From Butyricimonas faecalis (GTDB lineage: Bacteria; Bacteroidota; Bacteroidia; Bacteroidales; Marinifilaceae), in contig NZ_CP032819.1 in NCBI RefSeq assembly GCF_003991565.1, forward strand, positions 806,001-870,000: a DNA stretch of 64,000 nt, given 5' to 3'. The position numbers and the translations under genes were made by a program. Of the stretch, positions 26,619-36,006 are shown piece after piece (the stretch's first letter is position 1; each line of letters begins with the position of its first letter). The notes under the pieces were generated by a model. It did not search any database, was not told where the DNA came from, and worked only from the letters and a program-made list of their open reading frames with translations.

Positions 26619-28142
26619 CTACAACCTTGATTCTTTATTAAAATTCGATGAATTTCCGTACTTGTATTGCAAATCCACGATACGTCCTAATCCTTCTGCT
26701 TTAAATAACAATTTATCTTTTTGTCCACTAATTGCTTCATAAGATACATCTAAAACATAGAATTCTCCATTATCCAAACCGACAGCTATTTCCTCTCGAT
26801 TTTCTCCATTTGCATAACGTTCTATATCAACAATTACACTTCCATTCGGAAAAGTATAGTAAGGTTCAACACTATTAAGACGATTCCAACAATAAAGGAC
26901 ATTCCCTGCTGTAAAATAGAAATACGAATTCCCGTCTATACAATATTTCGAATTATTATCTACATAATTATTCCCAATAAATAACTCTTCTTTTTCATCA
27001 AAAACATACAAATTTGATGATCCACTACGTGAATAAGCTTTATAAGTTTGGAAGTAATAATCCGACCCTTTCTTTATAATTTGTATAAAATCACGTCCCG
27101 TTGCTCCCGCTACGCTATAAGAATCGATAAATACCACCTCTGTTCCATTTCCCATATTATCTACAGGTGTAAAACTATTCACATGTGTACTATCAGGATG
27201 CATTGATGGATAGATTACCATTCCCGTATAAGCCTGAGGTTCATCTGTCAAAGCAAGCATCCTATGATTTAACTCATCATACATATAAATATATCCTAAA
27301 TAAGCACAATAATACATGTTAGCAATTCGAGCATTACTAAATGCCGGACGTGTATTATACTGGCATATTTGAAAACTTCCATTCGGATTTACTCTTGTAT
27401 ACACATTTCCATCCGTTCCCAAAATCACTTCCAATCTAGCACCATATTCTGCTTGCTTTGGTACGAAACCACTAGGATATGCCCCACCTACAAATTCCTC
27501 TCGAGTGGTGATGGCTTTTGAAAAATCTTGCCCATTTATTTCTACCGCTCCACTTTCCTGCAGAACTAAAATTTGGTCACTCGAACTTGAAAAATGTCTT
27601 CCCATTCGAATAGGCCCTGTACCTAAATCATCTCCTCGAAGTGTCGTGTAGATATTCTCAAAAAGATTATAAGTTACATTACTCTCACCAGACTGTTCAA
27701 CTCGAATATAACTCAAAACAGATTTATTATTCTGTTCTGACAAAATCAACCATCCGGTTGAATAACGCGATGTTGTATTAAGGTCTATCTGCGTTGAAGT
27801 TAAAGCGCCTGTTGGCACATGTTCTACCACAAAAGTTGTCATATATCGACCAAGCTCTTTAAACGCATAATGCAGCTCCTTATCATGTGATATGGTATCA
27901 CTCCATTCCCCTTGAATTTCACTTACCCAAGTGTAAGCAAATTCCGATGAATCAGCATCCCCATAATCGATTTCCGGTTTTATCACGTACTCTTCTCCCA
28001 ATGGTACAGACCAATTACTATACACATTAGTAATTTTTACCGTTTTTAATTCCGAGTAATCATAATTTCCTTTATCATCTATGCAGGCATTTAATAATGT
28101 TATTATCATTAAACACCCCAAAATATAGTTTATCGTTTTCAT
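26619..28142 (-). CDS. PKD-like family lipoprotein of a SusC/SusD operon
   Basis: 507 residues with a lipoprotein signal (LLNAC, Cys-20). An N-terminal beta region reads IDDKGNYDYSELKTVKI then EEYVIKPEIDYGDADSSEFAYTWV, a pattern of the PKD-like lipoproteins found at the end of SusCD operons. The rest looks like a beta-propeller: STGWLILSEQNNKSVLSYI, EVILGTDGNVYTRVN, YIYMYDELNHRMLALTD, IAVGLDNGEFYVLDV. It is a probable surface or periplasmic accessory to the SusCD transporter; the ligand is unknown. It follows the DUF4843 gene by 21 bases. Confidence 0.82.
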   Translation of the reverse strand: MKTINYILGCLMIITLLNACIDDKGNYDYSELKTVKITNVYSNWSVPLGEEYVIKPEIDYGDADSSEFAYTWVSEIQGEWSDTISHDKELHYAFKELGRYMTTFVVEHVPTGALTSTQIDLNTTSRYSTGWLILSEQNNKSVLSYIRVEQSGESNVTYNLFENIYTTLRGDDLGTGPIRMGRHFSSSSDQILVLQESGAVEINGQDFSKAITTREEFVGGAYPSGFVPKQAEYGARLEVILGTDGNVYTRVNPNGSFQICQYNTRPAFSNARIANMYYCAYLGYIYMYDELNHRMLALTDEPQAYTGMVIYPSMHPDSTHVNSFTPVDNMGNGTEVVFIDSYSVAGATGRDFIQIIKKGSDYYFQTYKAYSRSGSSNLYVFDEKEELFIGNNYVDNNSKYCIDGNSYFYFTAGNVLYCWNRLNSVEPYYTFPNGSVIVDIERYANGENREEIAVGLDNGEFYVLDVSYEAISGQKDKLLFKAEGLGRIVDLQYKYGNSSNFNKESRL

Positions 28143-28163
28143 ACTTCTCTAGAACTATTGTTA

Positions 28164-28859
28164 TTACTCCAAACCTAACACAGGTACGGTCATTGGCTGA
28201 CCATCTTCATCTATGGTTTCCGGATCTCCGCGATGATCGATCAAATATTGTTTAAAATCCAAAGCGTAAGCACGTTTTTCACTATCGCTCGCATCCGTTA
28301 AATCCGCTCCTGTTACACGAAGGAACAAAACAAATTTCTTTTGCGAATAAGTACCTAAGTAATATTGTTCCACATTCGAATCCCACCATGCAGGTCTAGC
28401 AATCGTGTTAGAAATTTGAATAATAGCTACTGAATTTTCCAACTTTCCGACCGCCATATCCGATGTTGCTTCCAAGAAAAGAACCAATCTTACTGCACCA
28501 TTAGACAAATCTGCCGTTTTATTCAAACGCACATAACAAGTATCATGATACAACCCTTTACGAAATACCATTGTTTCCGGTAAAGCATAATGCTTACTCT
28601 CGACAGTGGAAAGTTCTCCATCTACAGACACCTTATATGTTAAATCCTTATCGGCAGCTTCTCCTGCAATTTTTACAGGAATCGGTAAATCATAATACTC
28701 ATTATTGGGATAGTAAATAAACGTGAAAATGGTTGAATCAATAGTCTCATTTTCAAATTCTATATAATATTTCCCTGTATTATATTCAGGAATCTCTCGT
28801 TCATCACACCCCATCCACACAAACACACAGACCAATATGATAAATATTCTATTCTTCAT
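28164..28859 (-). CDS. DUF4843 domain lipoprotein
   Basis: 231 residues from the ATG at 28859, which has GAGGAGGAAATT directly upstream and gives a lipoprotein signal (VFVWMGC, Cys-18). An earlier ATG at 28892 would overlap susD and bury the signal. The beta-rich body has NTGKYYIEFENETIDSTIFTF and IPVKIAGEAADKDLTYKVSV followed by RPAWWDSNVEQYYLGTYSQKK, matching the DUF4843 lipoproteins that accompany SusCD pairs and PKD-like proteins. It lies between susD and the PKD-like gene. The role is unknown, probably outer-membrane glycan or peptide handling. Confidence 0.8.
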   Translation of the reverse strand: MKNRIFIILVCVFVWMGCDEREIPEYNTGKYYIEFENETIDSTIFTFIYYPNNEYYDLPIPVKIAGEAADKDLTYKVSVDGELSTVESKHYALPETMVFRKGLYHDTCYVRLNKTADLSNGAVRLVLFLEATSDMAVGKLENSVAIIQISNTIARPAWWDSNVEQYYLGTYSQKKFVLFLRVTGADLTDASDSEKRAYALDFKQYLIDHRGDPETIDEDGQPMTVPVLGLE

Positions 28860-28872
28860 AATTTCCTCCTCT

Positions 28873-30351
28873 TTATTGTGTAATAGTTTCACTATCCGGA
28901 AGTGGAATTACATATTTTCCACTCATGTTTATCGGATACTCTCCATTGTACATGTCCTTATTCAAACGTTTATACAAATAAAACGTCTGCCCTTCTGCTA
29001 TAAATTCTCGTGTAGCATCATTATATAAAGATGTTAAAAACTCATCTTTTGTCAATGAAACACCCAATTGTGAAGCTCCTCTAGCTTTTCTCAACGTGTT
29101 CAATAAAGAAATTGCTTCTGTTAGATTATTATCCGCCAAATATTCACACATGATATAAAACACTTCACTCATTCTTATAACTGGTAATAAAGGATATTGA
29201 TCTGATATATACCATAATGCATTGGCATCAGTCACAGGGAGCCATTTCAATGAATAACCATTGGAAGAATGTAACATATAACGATACCTGAAATCCGAAG
29301 CGTCTTCGGCAAACAAATCATCTCTGTTCTTTATCGGTAAATGATTAGTTTTCCAATAAAAATGTGTTTGTAGCCAATTTTCATAAATGTCATATATATT
29401 GGTATTGTAAAAAGCTAACAAAATATCTTCATATAATTTACATCTACGATATTCTATATTTGTATTGCTTAAATTACTCTCTGATGTAAAACTATACCAT
29501 CGTTTTTCATTATAGAAACGATAGGCTTCGCATGCATATTCATAAGCAGTAGCTTTATCTCCTTTATACTGATAAACTCTAGCCAACAAAGCAGTCACTG
29601 CCACATAATTCATACGAGTTCCACGGTAAGCAAAAAAACCTCCTCCATTAGAATTTCCTTCAAAACGATAATTTGCGTTCTGCATCATCTTTACATTTTT
29701 CAATGTATCATTATCCGCCAATAACTTTTGGGCTTGTTGCAAATCATTAATAATACTATCCAAAACAACAGAAGTTGGCAAATGCACGGGATGAGAAGTT
29801 AAATATGACGATACATACGGAAGATAAGCTGCATCATCCCCAGTAACAGGTGCAGGAGCAAACAATCTCAACATATCAAAATGAATAAATGCCCTCAACC
29901 CTTTAGCCTCACCAATAATAACATTTTTTTCATTCTCTCCTTCATCAAAAAAATCATTTCCTCGTGACTCTGCATTTTGAATAAGCACGTTACAATTTGC
30001 AACAGTATTAAAAGCTTTTTCCCAAATAGCTTGAGTAATACTCTTCAAATCAGCATTATCATACTCATAATTCATTATATTTCCAGAAACATCATACGGA
30101 AGAATATATGCAGGAACTTCATAATTCTGTCCCAACAAACTAATAAAACCAAACGACAGATTATTCCCGTACAATGAAGCATCTGACAAATTTCGATAAA
30201 TACCATTCAATGCTGTCCTGTAACCATCATAAGTCGCAAAAAGATCCTCTTTGGCAATTTCGTTTTCCGGTTGCACTTCAAACCAATCAGAACAAGAGGA
30301 AAAAGATAGAAGCAGCAAGATTGACAATAATATATTTTTATATGTTTTCAT
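28873..30351 (-). CDS. RagB/SusD family nutrient-uptake lipoprotein (operon 1)
   Basis: 492 residues with a lipoprotein signal ending SFSSC (Cys-20) and then SDWFEVQPENEIAKEDLF, the standard SusD start. TPR-like helices follow (NGIYRNLSD, AKGLRAFIHFDMLRLFAPAP), and the C-terminal region has VIRMSEVFYIMCEYLADNN with LLNTLRKARG and DATREFIAEGQTFYLYKR, the conserved SusD end. It is the surface lid that delivers ligand to the SusC pore. It starts 12 bases after susC. The order is sigma, anti-sigma, SusC, SusD, DUF4843, PKD-like. Confidence 0.94.
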   Translation of the reverse strand: MKTYKNILLSILLLLSFSSCSDWFEVQPENEIAKEDLFATYDGYRTALNGIYRNLSDASLYGNNLSFGFISLLGQNYEVPAYILPYDVSGNIMNYEYDNADLKSITQAIWEKAFNTVANCNVLIQNAESRGNDFFDEGENEKNVIIGEAKGLRAFIHFDMLRLFAPAPVTGDDAAYLPYVSSYLTSHPVHLPTSVVLDSIINDLQQAQKLLADNDTLKNVKMMQNANYRFEGNSNGGGFFAYRGTRMNYVAVTALLARVYQYKGDKATAYEYACEAYRFYNEKRWYSFTSESNLSNTNIEYRRCKLYEDILLAFYNTNIYDIYENWLQTHFYWKTNHLPIKNRDDLFAEDASDFRYRYMLHSSNGYSLKWLPVTDANALWYISDQYPLLPVIRMSEVFYIMCEYLADNNLTEAISLLNTLRKARGASQLGVSLTKDEFLTSLYNDATREFIAEGQTFYLYKRLNKDMYNGEYPINMSGKYVIPLPDSETITQ

Positions 30352-30363
30352 AAACGCATGATT

Positions 30364-33300
30364 TTAGAAACTAACACTTAAGCCAAAATTAAACGTTCTA
30401 GCAAACGGATAATCTAAACCTCTTTCTTGTTTAATGGACGAGAATGTTGCCAAATCATTGGTACTAGCCTGAATTCGAACTACATCAAACCCTATACGTT
30501 TAACCCATTCCGGATTAAAATCATAAGATAAAGAAAGAGAATTAATAGAAAATTCATTATTATCCTGTACAAAACGAGATGTGGATTGAGTTGTTCTATT
30601 TCTATCCGCAATATTTTTTAAAGGTGTAACATCTCCAGGTTTCTGCCAACGTTGAGTTAACACACGCTTGTCCGCATTACTAGAAGATAAATCGACACAC
30701 TCTACTTTACTCAATAATGTAGAGTTATACGCTTGTCCTCCAAACTCATACATAAAACTAGTATACAACGTCAATCTTTTCCACCGGATATTAATACCGA
30801 ATGAACCTTGACCTTTAGGTTCTGTATTTCCTATAATTTGTTGCTGTGAAGCCATCCATTCTCCAACTACATTTCCCGAACGATCTAAAAATAATTCATT
30901 CCCATCGGCAGGGTTTATACCCAAAGACTTCATGCCATAAATAGCCGTCAAAGATCCCCCCTCTTCATATTTCAAAAATGGTAAAGATTGTTCCGCTGTC
31001 GGTTTGTACCATGAATACGTTGGTGTTAGATAAGCATCAACTCGTTCATTATATTTTTTCAAAGATTCTGATATTTTCATCAATTTTCCCTCATTATGAG
31101 CAAAATTGGCAAACATATTTAATCCGAAATCTTTGTGATTCACAAGTGTTGCATTCAAACTAATTTCATATCCTCGATTACGAGTTTCTCCCATATTATC
31201 TTTATAGGAAGTAAAACCGGCAGAAGAAGGAATGGTTACATCCGTAATCATATCCACCGTTTGGCGATTGTACCATGAAAAAGTAAGGTTATACTTGCTT
31301 TTGAAAAAGCTGAGATCAAAACCAATATTCGTCGTATTGGTTTTCTCCCACACCAAATTCTCATTTCCGACACCCTGCAATGTGGCCCCAATACCCGTGG
31401 AATACCAATCATCAAATAAGATATTATACATATCTCTAGCTGCATAAGGAGGATAGTTCACCTTACCCGTTGCACCATAAGTTCCACGAATTTTAAATTG
31501 ATTGATCCAAGGAAGCGCTTGCATAAATTGGAAATTATGTACGTTAATTCCTGCACCCAAAGACCAAAAAGAACCCCATCTGGAATCAGAACCAAATTCT
31601 GACGAACCATCAAAACGAATAGACATATCTCCTAAAAAGATGTTATCCCAAGAGTAGTTCCCACTTAAGAAAACTCCCATCAACCGGGTTTTGTTATCAG
31701 CACCGGAAGGTTTCGTTACAATTTCTTTAGCATGACCTACCGTATGCAAAGCAGCAGAAGGGAATCCTCTATATGCTGCAGACAAATTACTGGATTGCGT
31801 TTCTTGTGCATTTACACCAAAAGAAAGATTCAAATAATTCTTTCCAATAGAATTATTGTATGCCAAAAAAGCATTCAAGTTCCAATTGAAATTATCTGTA
31901 CTCTCAACATTTAAACTTCCCCGAGTAAAAGGATTGTCAGAAGAACCGTAAGTCGTAGACAATGGATCTGTAAATTTTTTATTTTCTGTATCTTGCTTAG
32001 ATATAGAGAGTTGACTTTGCAACTGCAAATGATCACTAATAAACCAATAAAAACTTAAGTTATTCGTTAAATTCGAACTTTCTCCCCGACTGAAATTACC
32101 TAAAGTAGCTTCATAAAGAGGATTTGAAATACCAATTGCCAGAGTTTTAAGGATTTTTCCATTATCATCATAGATTGGATAATAAGGCTGCTGCTTTGTA
32201 TAATCGCTAAACGAGCCATAAGGAGAATCAGATGATCTTGCCAAATCATATGATACATGATTACGTATTTGCAACTTTCCTACACGATAATCGACATATA
32301 CACCAACACTCATTCGATTACGATAAGATTCTTTCATCACTCCACCTTCATGGTTATAACTTAAATCCGCTCCAAAACGAAATCCTTCGGTACCTCCGGA
32401 TATATACAAACTATGAGAATGGTTAAATTGATTCTGTAATGGTTGCGACATCCAATCCGTATCAACACCTTTCGTTATATAATTCTTTTTAGTAACATAA
32501 GCCGTCATATCGTTTGCTTTTGAAAGGTCATACAATCCAGACAATAATTCGGCCTGCAATTTTTCCTCTGCATTCATTAAATTATAATCAGAAAGATCAG
32601 GAGCTGTCAACGATGCATTAAATGTATAAGACACCTGCAATTTACCCAATTCCGGTGTTACCGTTTCAATAACAATCACACCATTGGATGCGCGCGATCC
32701 ATACATAGCCGTTGCCGCAGCATCTTTCAAAATAGTAATGCTTGCAATTCTATTCGGATCCATATCATAAATTTTCTGGACATCCACTTCATAACCATCC
32801 AAAATAAAAACAGGTAAATTCGGATTCGTTGTTAAAGAAAATTTAGACATATCTCCTCCCTGTTGCGCTTCCAACTTATCCAATTGGGTCACACCGTCCA
32901 TTCCGGTACGTCCCCGAATGTAGAATTCCGGTAATGTATTCGGGTCTGCTCCCATTTCGTTATTTTTTACTACACGCAAAGAGGGATCGAAAACCTGCAA
33001 AACATCAATAACGTTTCTTGGTGAAATTTTTAGAATTTCATCCTTTGTCACAGTTGTGGCAGCACCGGTAAAACTCTCTTTCCGAATGTTTGCGTAACCT
33101 GTCACAACAACCTCGTCCATACCTACAGCCTCCGGTTGCATCACAATACGTAACGGTTTAGGCTTCGGTAATCCCAACACTTTATGCACTTGTTTTTTCA
33201 TCCCAAGAAAAGAGATTTCAATGTAAATTTCATTACTTATCGGCACCACTAATCTAAACTTACCATTCACATCTGTGGCAACACCGGTAGTAGTACCTTG

Positions 33301-33741
33301 TAAAACAACCGTGGCACCGATGATAGGTGTATCATCTTTTTCCACAACTGTTCCTTCAATAACAACCTCCTCTACAGACTTTTTCTTCTCCTCTCGCTTA
33401 ACCACAATAATTTGCTCTCCCGAGATCTTATAGGTATACCCCTTACCTCGGAACACTTGTTCCAACACCGCCTCCACCGTCTCGTTCTTCACGTTAACCG
33501 TGATCTTTCCCATGTCTTTCTCCTGCGTATCATTGTAGAAGAATTTGAAAGAAGTCTGTTTCTTTATCTCCTGAAACAATACAGAAAGAGAAACCTCCTT
33601 CACGTTCAAGGTCACCCGCTGGGGTTCCACCGGATCCCCTTTTACTGAAAAGCATAAGAAACTTGTCCCTAAAAGTGTCATTAAAACAACTCTACAGAGA
33701 AATTTTAATGACAAAGACAACGAATACTTGTTTTTTTTCAT
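30364..33741 (-). CDS. SusC/RagA family TonB-dependent receptor with STN domain (operon 1)
   Basis: 1125 residues. After a signal peptide (about 1-35) comes an STN domain (VTLNVKEVSLSVLFQEIKKQ to about residue 115), the part that talks to FecR anti-sigma factors. A CarboxypepD_reg-like domain follows (VEGTVVEKDDTPIIGATVVL), then the plug (MDEVVVTGYANIRKESFTGA, AAATAMYGSRASNGVIVIET) and a beta-barrel ending in FARTFNFGLSVSF. It imports a ligand across the outer membrane using TonB energy. The STN domain together with the neighbouring ECF sigma and FecR genes supports control by trans-envelope signalling. Confidence 0.95.
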   Translation of the reverse strand: MKKNKYSLSLSLKFLCRVVLMTLLGTSFLCFSVKGDPVEPQRVTLNVKEVSLSVLFQEIKKQTSFKFFYNDTQEKDMGKITVNVKNETVEAVLEQVFRGKGYTYKISGEQIIVVKREEKKKSVEEVVIEGTVVEKDDTPIIGATVVLQGTTTGVATDVNGKFRLVVPISNEIYIEISFLGMKKQVHKVLGLPKPKPLRIVMQPEAVGMDEVVVTGYANIRKESFTGAATTVTKDEILKISPRNVIDVLQVFDPSLRVVKNNEMGADPNTLPEFYIRGRTGMDGVTQLDKLEAQQGGDMSKFSLTTNPNLPVFILDGYEVDVQKIYDMDPNRIASITILKDAAATAMYGSRASNGVIVIETVTPELGKLQVSYTFNASLTAPDLSDYNLMNAEEKLQAELLSGLYDLSKANDMTAYVTKKNYITKGVDTDWMSQPLQNQFNHSHSLYISGGTEGFRFGADLSYNHEGGVMKESYRNRMSVGVYVDYRVGKLQIRNHVSYDLARSSDSPYGSFSDYTKQQPYYPIYDDNGKILKTLAIGISNPLYEATLGNFSRGESSNLTNNLSFYWFISDHLQLQSQLSISKQDTENKKFTDPLSTTYGSSDNPFTRGSLNVESTDNFNWNLNAFLAYNNSIGKNYLNLSFGVNAQETQSSNLSAAYRGFPSAALHTVGHAKEIVTKPSGADNKTRLMGVFLSGNYSWDNIFLGDMSIRFDGSSEFGSDSRWGSFWSLGAGINVHNFQFMQALPWINQFKIRGTYGATGKVNYPPYAARDMYNILFDDWYSTGIGATLQGVGNENLVWEKTNTTNIGFDLSFFKSKYNLTFSWYNRQTVDMITDVTIPSSAGFTSYKDNMGETRNRGYEISLNATLVNHKDFGLNMFANFAHNEGKLMKISESLKKYNERVDAYLTPTYSWYKPTAEQSLPFLKYEEGGSLTAIYGMKSLGINPADGNELFLDRSGNVVGEWMASQQQIIGNTEPKGQGSFGINIRWKRLTLYTSFMYEFGGQAYNSTLLSKVECVDLSSSNADKRVLTQRWQKPGDVTPLKNIADRNRTTQSTSRFVQDNNEFSINSLSLSYDFNPEWVKRIGFDVVRIQASTNDLATFSSIKQERGLDYPFARTFNFGLSVSF

Positions 33742-33783
33742 AATTTTGTCATATTAAGTTTATTAAATAAGTAAGGTTAATAC

Positions 33784-33822
33784 AAAGAGCATCTGATATG
33801 TTGGTAGCATGAGATGCTCTTT
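33784..33822 (-). promoter_or_regulatory. Hairpin between fecR and susC
   Basis: AAAGAGCATCT (33784-33794) and AGATGCTCTTT (33812-33822) are exact 11-bp reverse complements with a 17-base loop. It starts about 2 bases after the fecR stop and lies some 40 bases before the susC ATG. No T tract follows. It could reduce read-through from sigma/anti-sigma genes or protect the susC message. Confidence 0.6.
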
Positions 33823-33824
33823 TG

Positions 33825-34994
33825 TTACCTTTTCAAAATAATTCGATCTTTATCCATCGTATAAGTAATATTCAAATTCACACACATCGTCTCTATTGCA
33901 GTCCGAATATCCTCTCTATCAAACTCACCACTAAAAGATTGAGTAAATACAAGACCCGTTTCATTCACGATAGACACACCATACCACCGTTCCAATTTCC
34001 AAACGACATCTCGAAATGATTCGTTATCAATCACCAGAATGCCATCTTTCCACATTACTTTTCGAGATGCATCCACTTCTGCTACATCTATTTTCCCGTT
34101 CTTCGTGTTAAATACAAACTGTTGATTAGGTTTCATAACAACAAAACGACTTCCCACATTCACACGCACACATCCTTCCACCAGCGTGGCACTCACCTCA
34201 TCCCGGTCTCCGTAAGTATTCACTTCAAAACGAGTTCCCAAAACTTCTGTCCTCAATTCTCTGGAAACGACAACAAAGGGCCGAGTCGAATCCTTAGCAA
34301 CCTCAAAATATACATTCCCTCTAGCTTCAACTTCTCGTATAGTTTTACCGAAATACGCCGGATAACGTAAAGAACTTTCTGAATTAATCCATACTTTAGT
34401 ACCATCCGACAACCGTACAGAAAAACGTTCTCCCGCGGGAACAATAATCTGGTTGTAATTCAACTCACCTTCTTCGACAACTACCGAATCTCGAACGTCA
34501 TAAGCGATTCCCCGCAGATCTGTTTTATTAATCGTTACAACCTCTCCGACCTCTCCCGACAAATATAATGAATCTGAAAGTACATTGATTTCTTTATTAT
34601 TCGCAAGTTTTAGAATCACACCTGACACCGGACGTTCTTCCTGTTTTTGATTTAAAGAATCAACCATAGCATCTTTCTGCATCCATAAAACAGACGATAA
34701 TACTATCAACAACACGGCAGCGACAGAAGCAATTTTCTTGAATAATCCAATATTTCGTCGAGGTTTCAAAGAATTTTCCATAAATAAACGGTAATCCTTT
34801 ACTCCTGCTTCCAACATTTCTTTATTCACATGACATCCTGTTGAAAGATTCCATAACTTTTTGAATTTTTCAAAAAATATCCGATTCTCCTCCACCCGAA
34901 TCCACGCAGAAAAATATCGAATTTCTTCCTTACTCGCTTTTTTCTCTAGAATACGGAGTAATAATTCTTCTATATTTACGGTTCTATCGTCCAT
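33825..34994 (-). CDS. FecR family anti-sigma factor
   Basis: 389 residues. The N-terminal cytoplasmic part (about 1-85, EELLLRILEKKASKEEIRYFSAW) should bind the sigma factor. A single membrane helix lies near 88-105 (IASVAAVLLIVLSSVLWM). The periplasmic FecR domain follows (NQIIVPAGERFSVRLSDGTKVWINS, RYPAYFGKTIREVEARGNVYFEV, RPFVVVSRELRTEVLGTRFEVN), and a DUF4974-like end (NESFRDVVWKLERWYGVSI, FSGEFDREDIRTAIETM) resembles STN. It probably senses the SusC STN domain in the periplasm. It follows the sigma gene by 42 bases. Confidence 0.94.
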   Translation of the reverse strand: MDDRTVNIEELLLRILEKKASKEEIRYFSAWIRVEENRIFFEKFKKLWNLSTGCHVNKEMLEAGVKDYRLFMENSLKPRRNIGLFKKIASVAAVLLIVLSSVLWMQKDAMVDSLNQKQEERPVSGVILKLANNKEINVLSDSLYLSGEVGEVVTINKTDLRGIAYDVRDSVVVEEGELNYNQIIVPAGERFSVRLSDGTKVWINSESSLRYPAYFGKTIREVEARGNVYFEVAKDSTRPFVVVSRELRTEVLGTRFEVNTYGDRDEVSATLVEGCVRVNVGSRFVVMKPNQQFVFNTKNGKIDVAEVDASRKVMWKDGILVIDNESFRDVVWKLERWYGVSIVNETGLVFTQSFSGEFDREDIRTAIETMCVNLNITYTMDKDRIILKR

Positions 34995-35036
34995 CTTTTT
35001 TGTGTTTTTACACTCTAAAGACAGTTCAAAAAAAAT

Positions 35037-35642
35037 TTACCCCCAATGAGAAACCGAAAAAAATAAAATAAATTGTAGAAGCCAATTCAACTCCTCCCTT
35101 AACTTACTCAAAGCGATCGACATATGCCGTTCTACCGTTTTTTCAGAAATACCCAATTTTTCAGCAATCTCCCGATTTTTTAATCCTTCAATTTTGCTTA
35201 AAACAAAAACTTCTCGACACTTTTCCGGTAAAACAGCCATGGCTTCCCGAATAGCCTCTTCTATATCCGACTTCCACAAAACCTCTTCTGCTTCCGGGGA
35301 CTGAATTACCGTGGAAAAATAAAAATCAGACAATTGTTCCTGTTCATACTTCTGAATATTCTTTTGATGAGCAAGCGTGTTTAAACAACCGTGATAAACC
35401 GATTTAAAAAGATAAGCTTTAACAGAAAGAGAAATACTCAACGCATCCCGATTTTCCCATATTTTATAGAACACCTGTTGTACAACATCTCGGGCCGTCT
35501 CCACATCATTCAGCAAACGATCGGCATAATTCAGCAACGCATCATAATACGTGGTGTATATATCTACAAATGCAGAGATCTCACCACGCCTCAATAACGT
35601 TAACAATTCCCTATCTTCTGAATAATCCAAGACCATGCACAT
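35037..35642 (-). CDS. ECF-type RNA polymerase sigma factor
   Basis: 201 residues. Region 2 reads LLRRGEISAFVDIYTTYYDALLNYA with DVVQQVFYKIWENRD, and region 4 reads LPEKCREVFVLSKIEGLKNREIA then GISEKTVERHMSIALSKLREEL, the DNA-binding helix-turn-helix. A second ATG two codons in (35636) is equally possible. The C-terminal stretch LLQFILFFSVSHWG is hydrophobic, as often seen in Bacteroidetes FecI-like sigma factors. It is probably held by the FecR protein encoded next and drives the SusC operon when ligand is sensed. Confidence 0.94.
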   Translation of the reverse strand: MCMVLDYSEDRELLTLLRRGEISAFVDIYTTYYDALLNYADRLLNDVETARDVVQQVFYKIWENRDALSISLSVKAYLFKSVYHGCLNTLAHQKNIQKYEQEQLSDFYFSTVIQSPEAEEVLWKSDIEEAIREAMAVLPEKCREVFVLSKIEGLKNREIAEKLGISEKTVERHMSIALSKLREELNWLLQFILFFSVSHWG

Positions 35643-35655
35643 TCATTCTTTCGTG

Positions 35656-35663
35656 CAAATATA
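35656..35663 (-). promoter_or_regulatory. Possible -7 box for the ECF sigma gene
   Basis: Read leftward this is TATATTTG, fitting TAnnTTTG, 13 bases before the start codon. No -33 TTG is seen at the usual distance, so support is weak; an ECF-dependent promoter would not need one. Confidence 0.35.
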
Positions 35664-35846
35664 AAGGATTAATTGAAAATATTTACGCACGTCCGATAGA
35701 ATTTAAAACAAAACAAGAAGAGCAACTACATAAGGACTTAGAAAAATTAGAAGAGGTAAGCGTCGGGAAATAGTCCGGTTTTAAATCCGATTTTATTAAC
35801 CAAATGAGAATAAACACATGATTACATCCGGAGCACTACCGTGTAA

Positions 35847-35921
35847 AACGCTATTAAAACCCTATTAGAACGCTATTAAAACGCTATTCTGTATAGCGTT
35901 TTAATAATGCTTTATAAGCAT
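35847..35921. repeat. Word-repeat cluster C: direct and inverted copies of AACGCTATTA
   Basis: This lies in the 511-base spacer 35643-36153. AACGCTATTAAAAC occurs twice, with CCCTATTAGAACGCTATT between. TATTAAAACGCTAT (35874-35887) and ATAGCGTTTTAATA (35893-35906) are exact 14-bp reverse complements around a 5-base loop, and ATGCTT-TAT-AAGCAT (35907-35921) is a second hairpin directly after. The rest of the spacer holds the C/G repeat at 36007-36095 and a short coding-like stretch at about 35696-35773; I see no intact gene. Confidence 0.7.
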
Positions 35922-36006
35922 ACTGAAAACTTTATATTCGGAAGTGATCCGCTAGTAATTATGATTTGTAACTCTATTTTAATAGAAGTTTAATATAATT
36001 ACAAAC

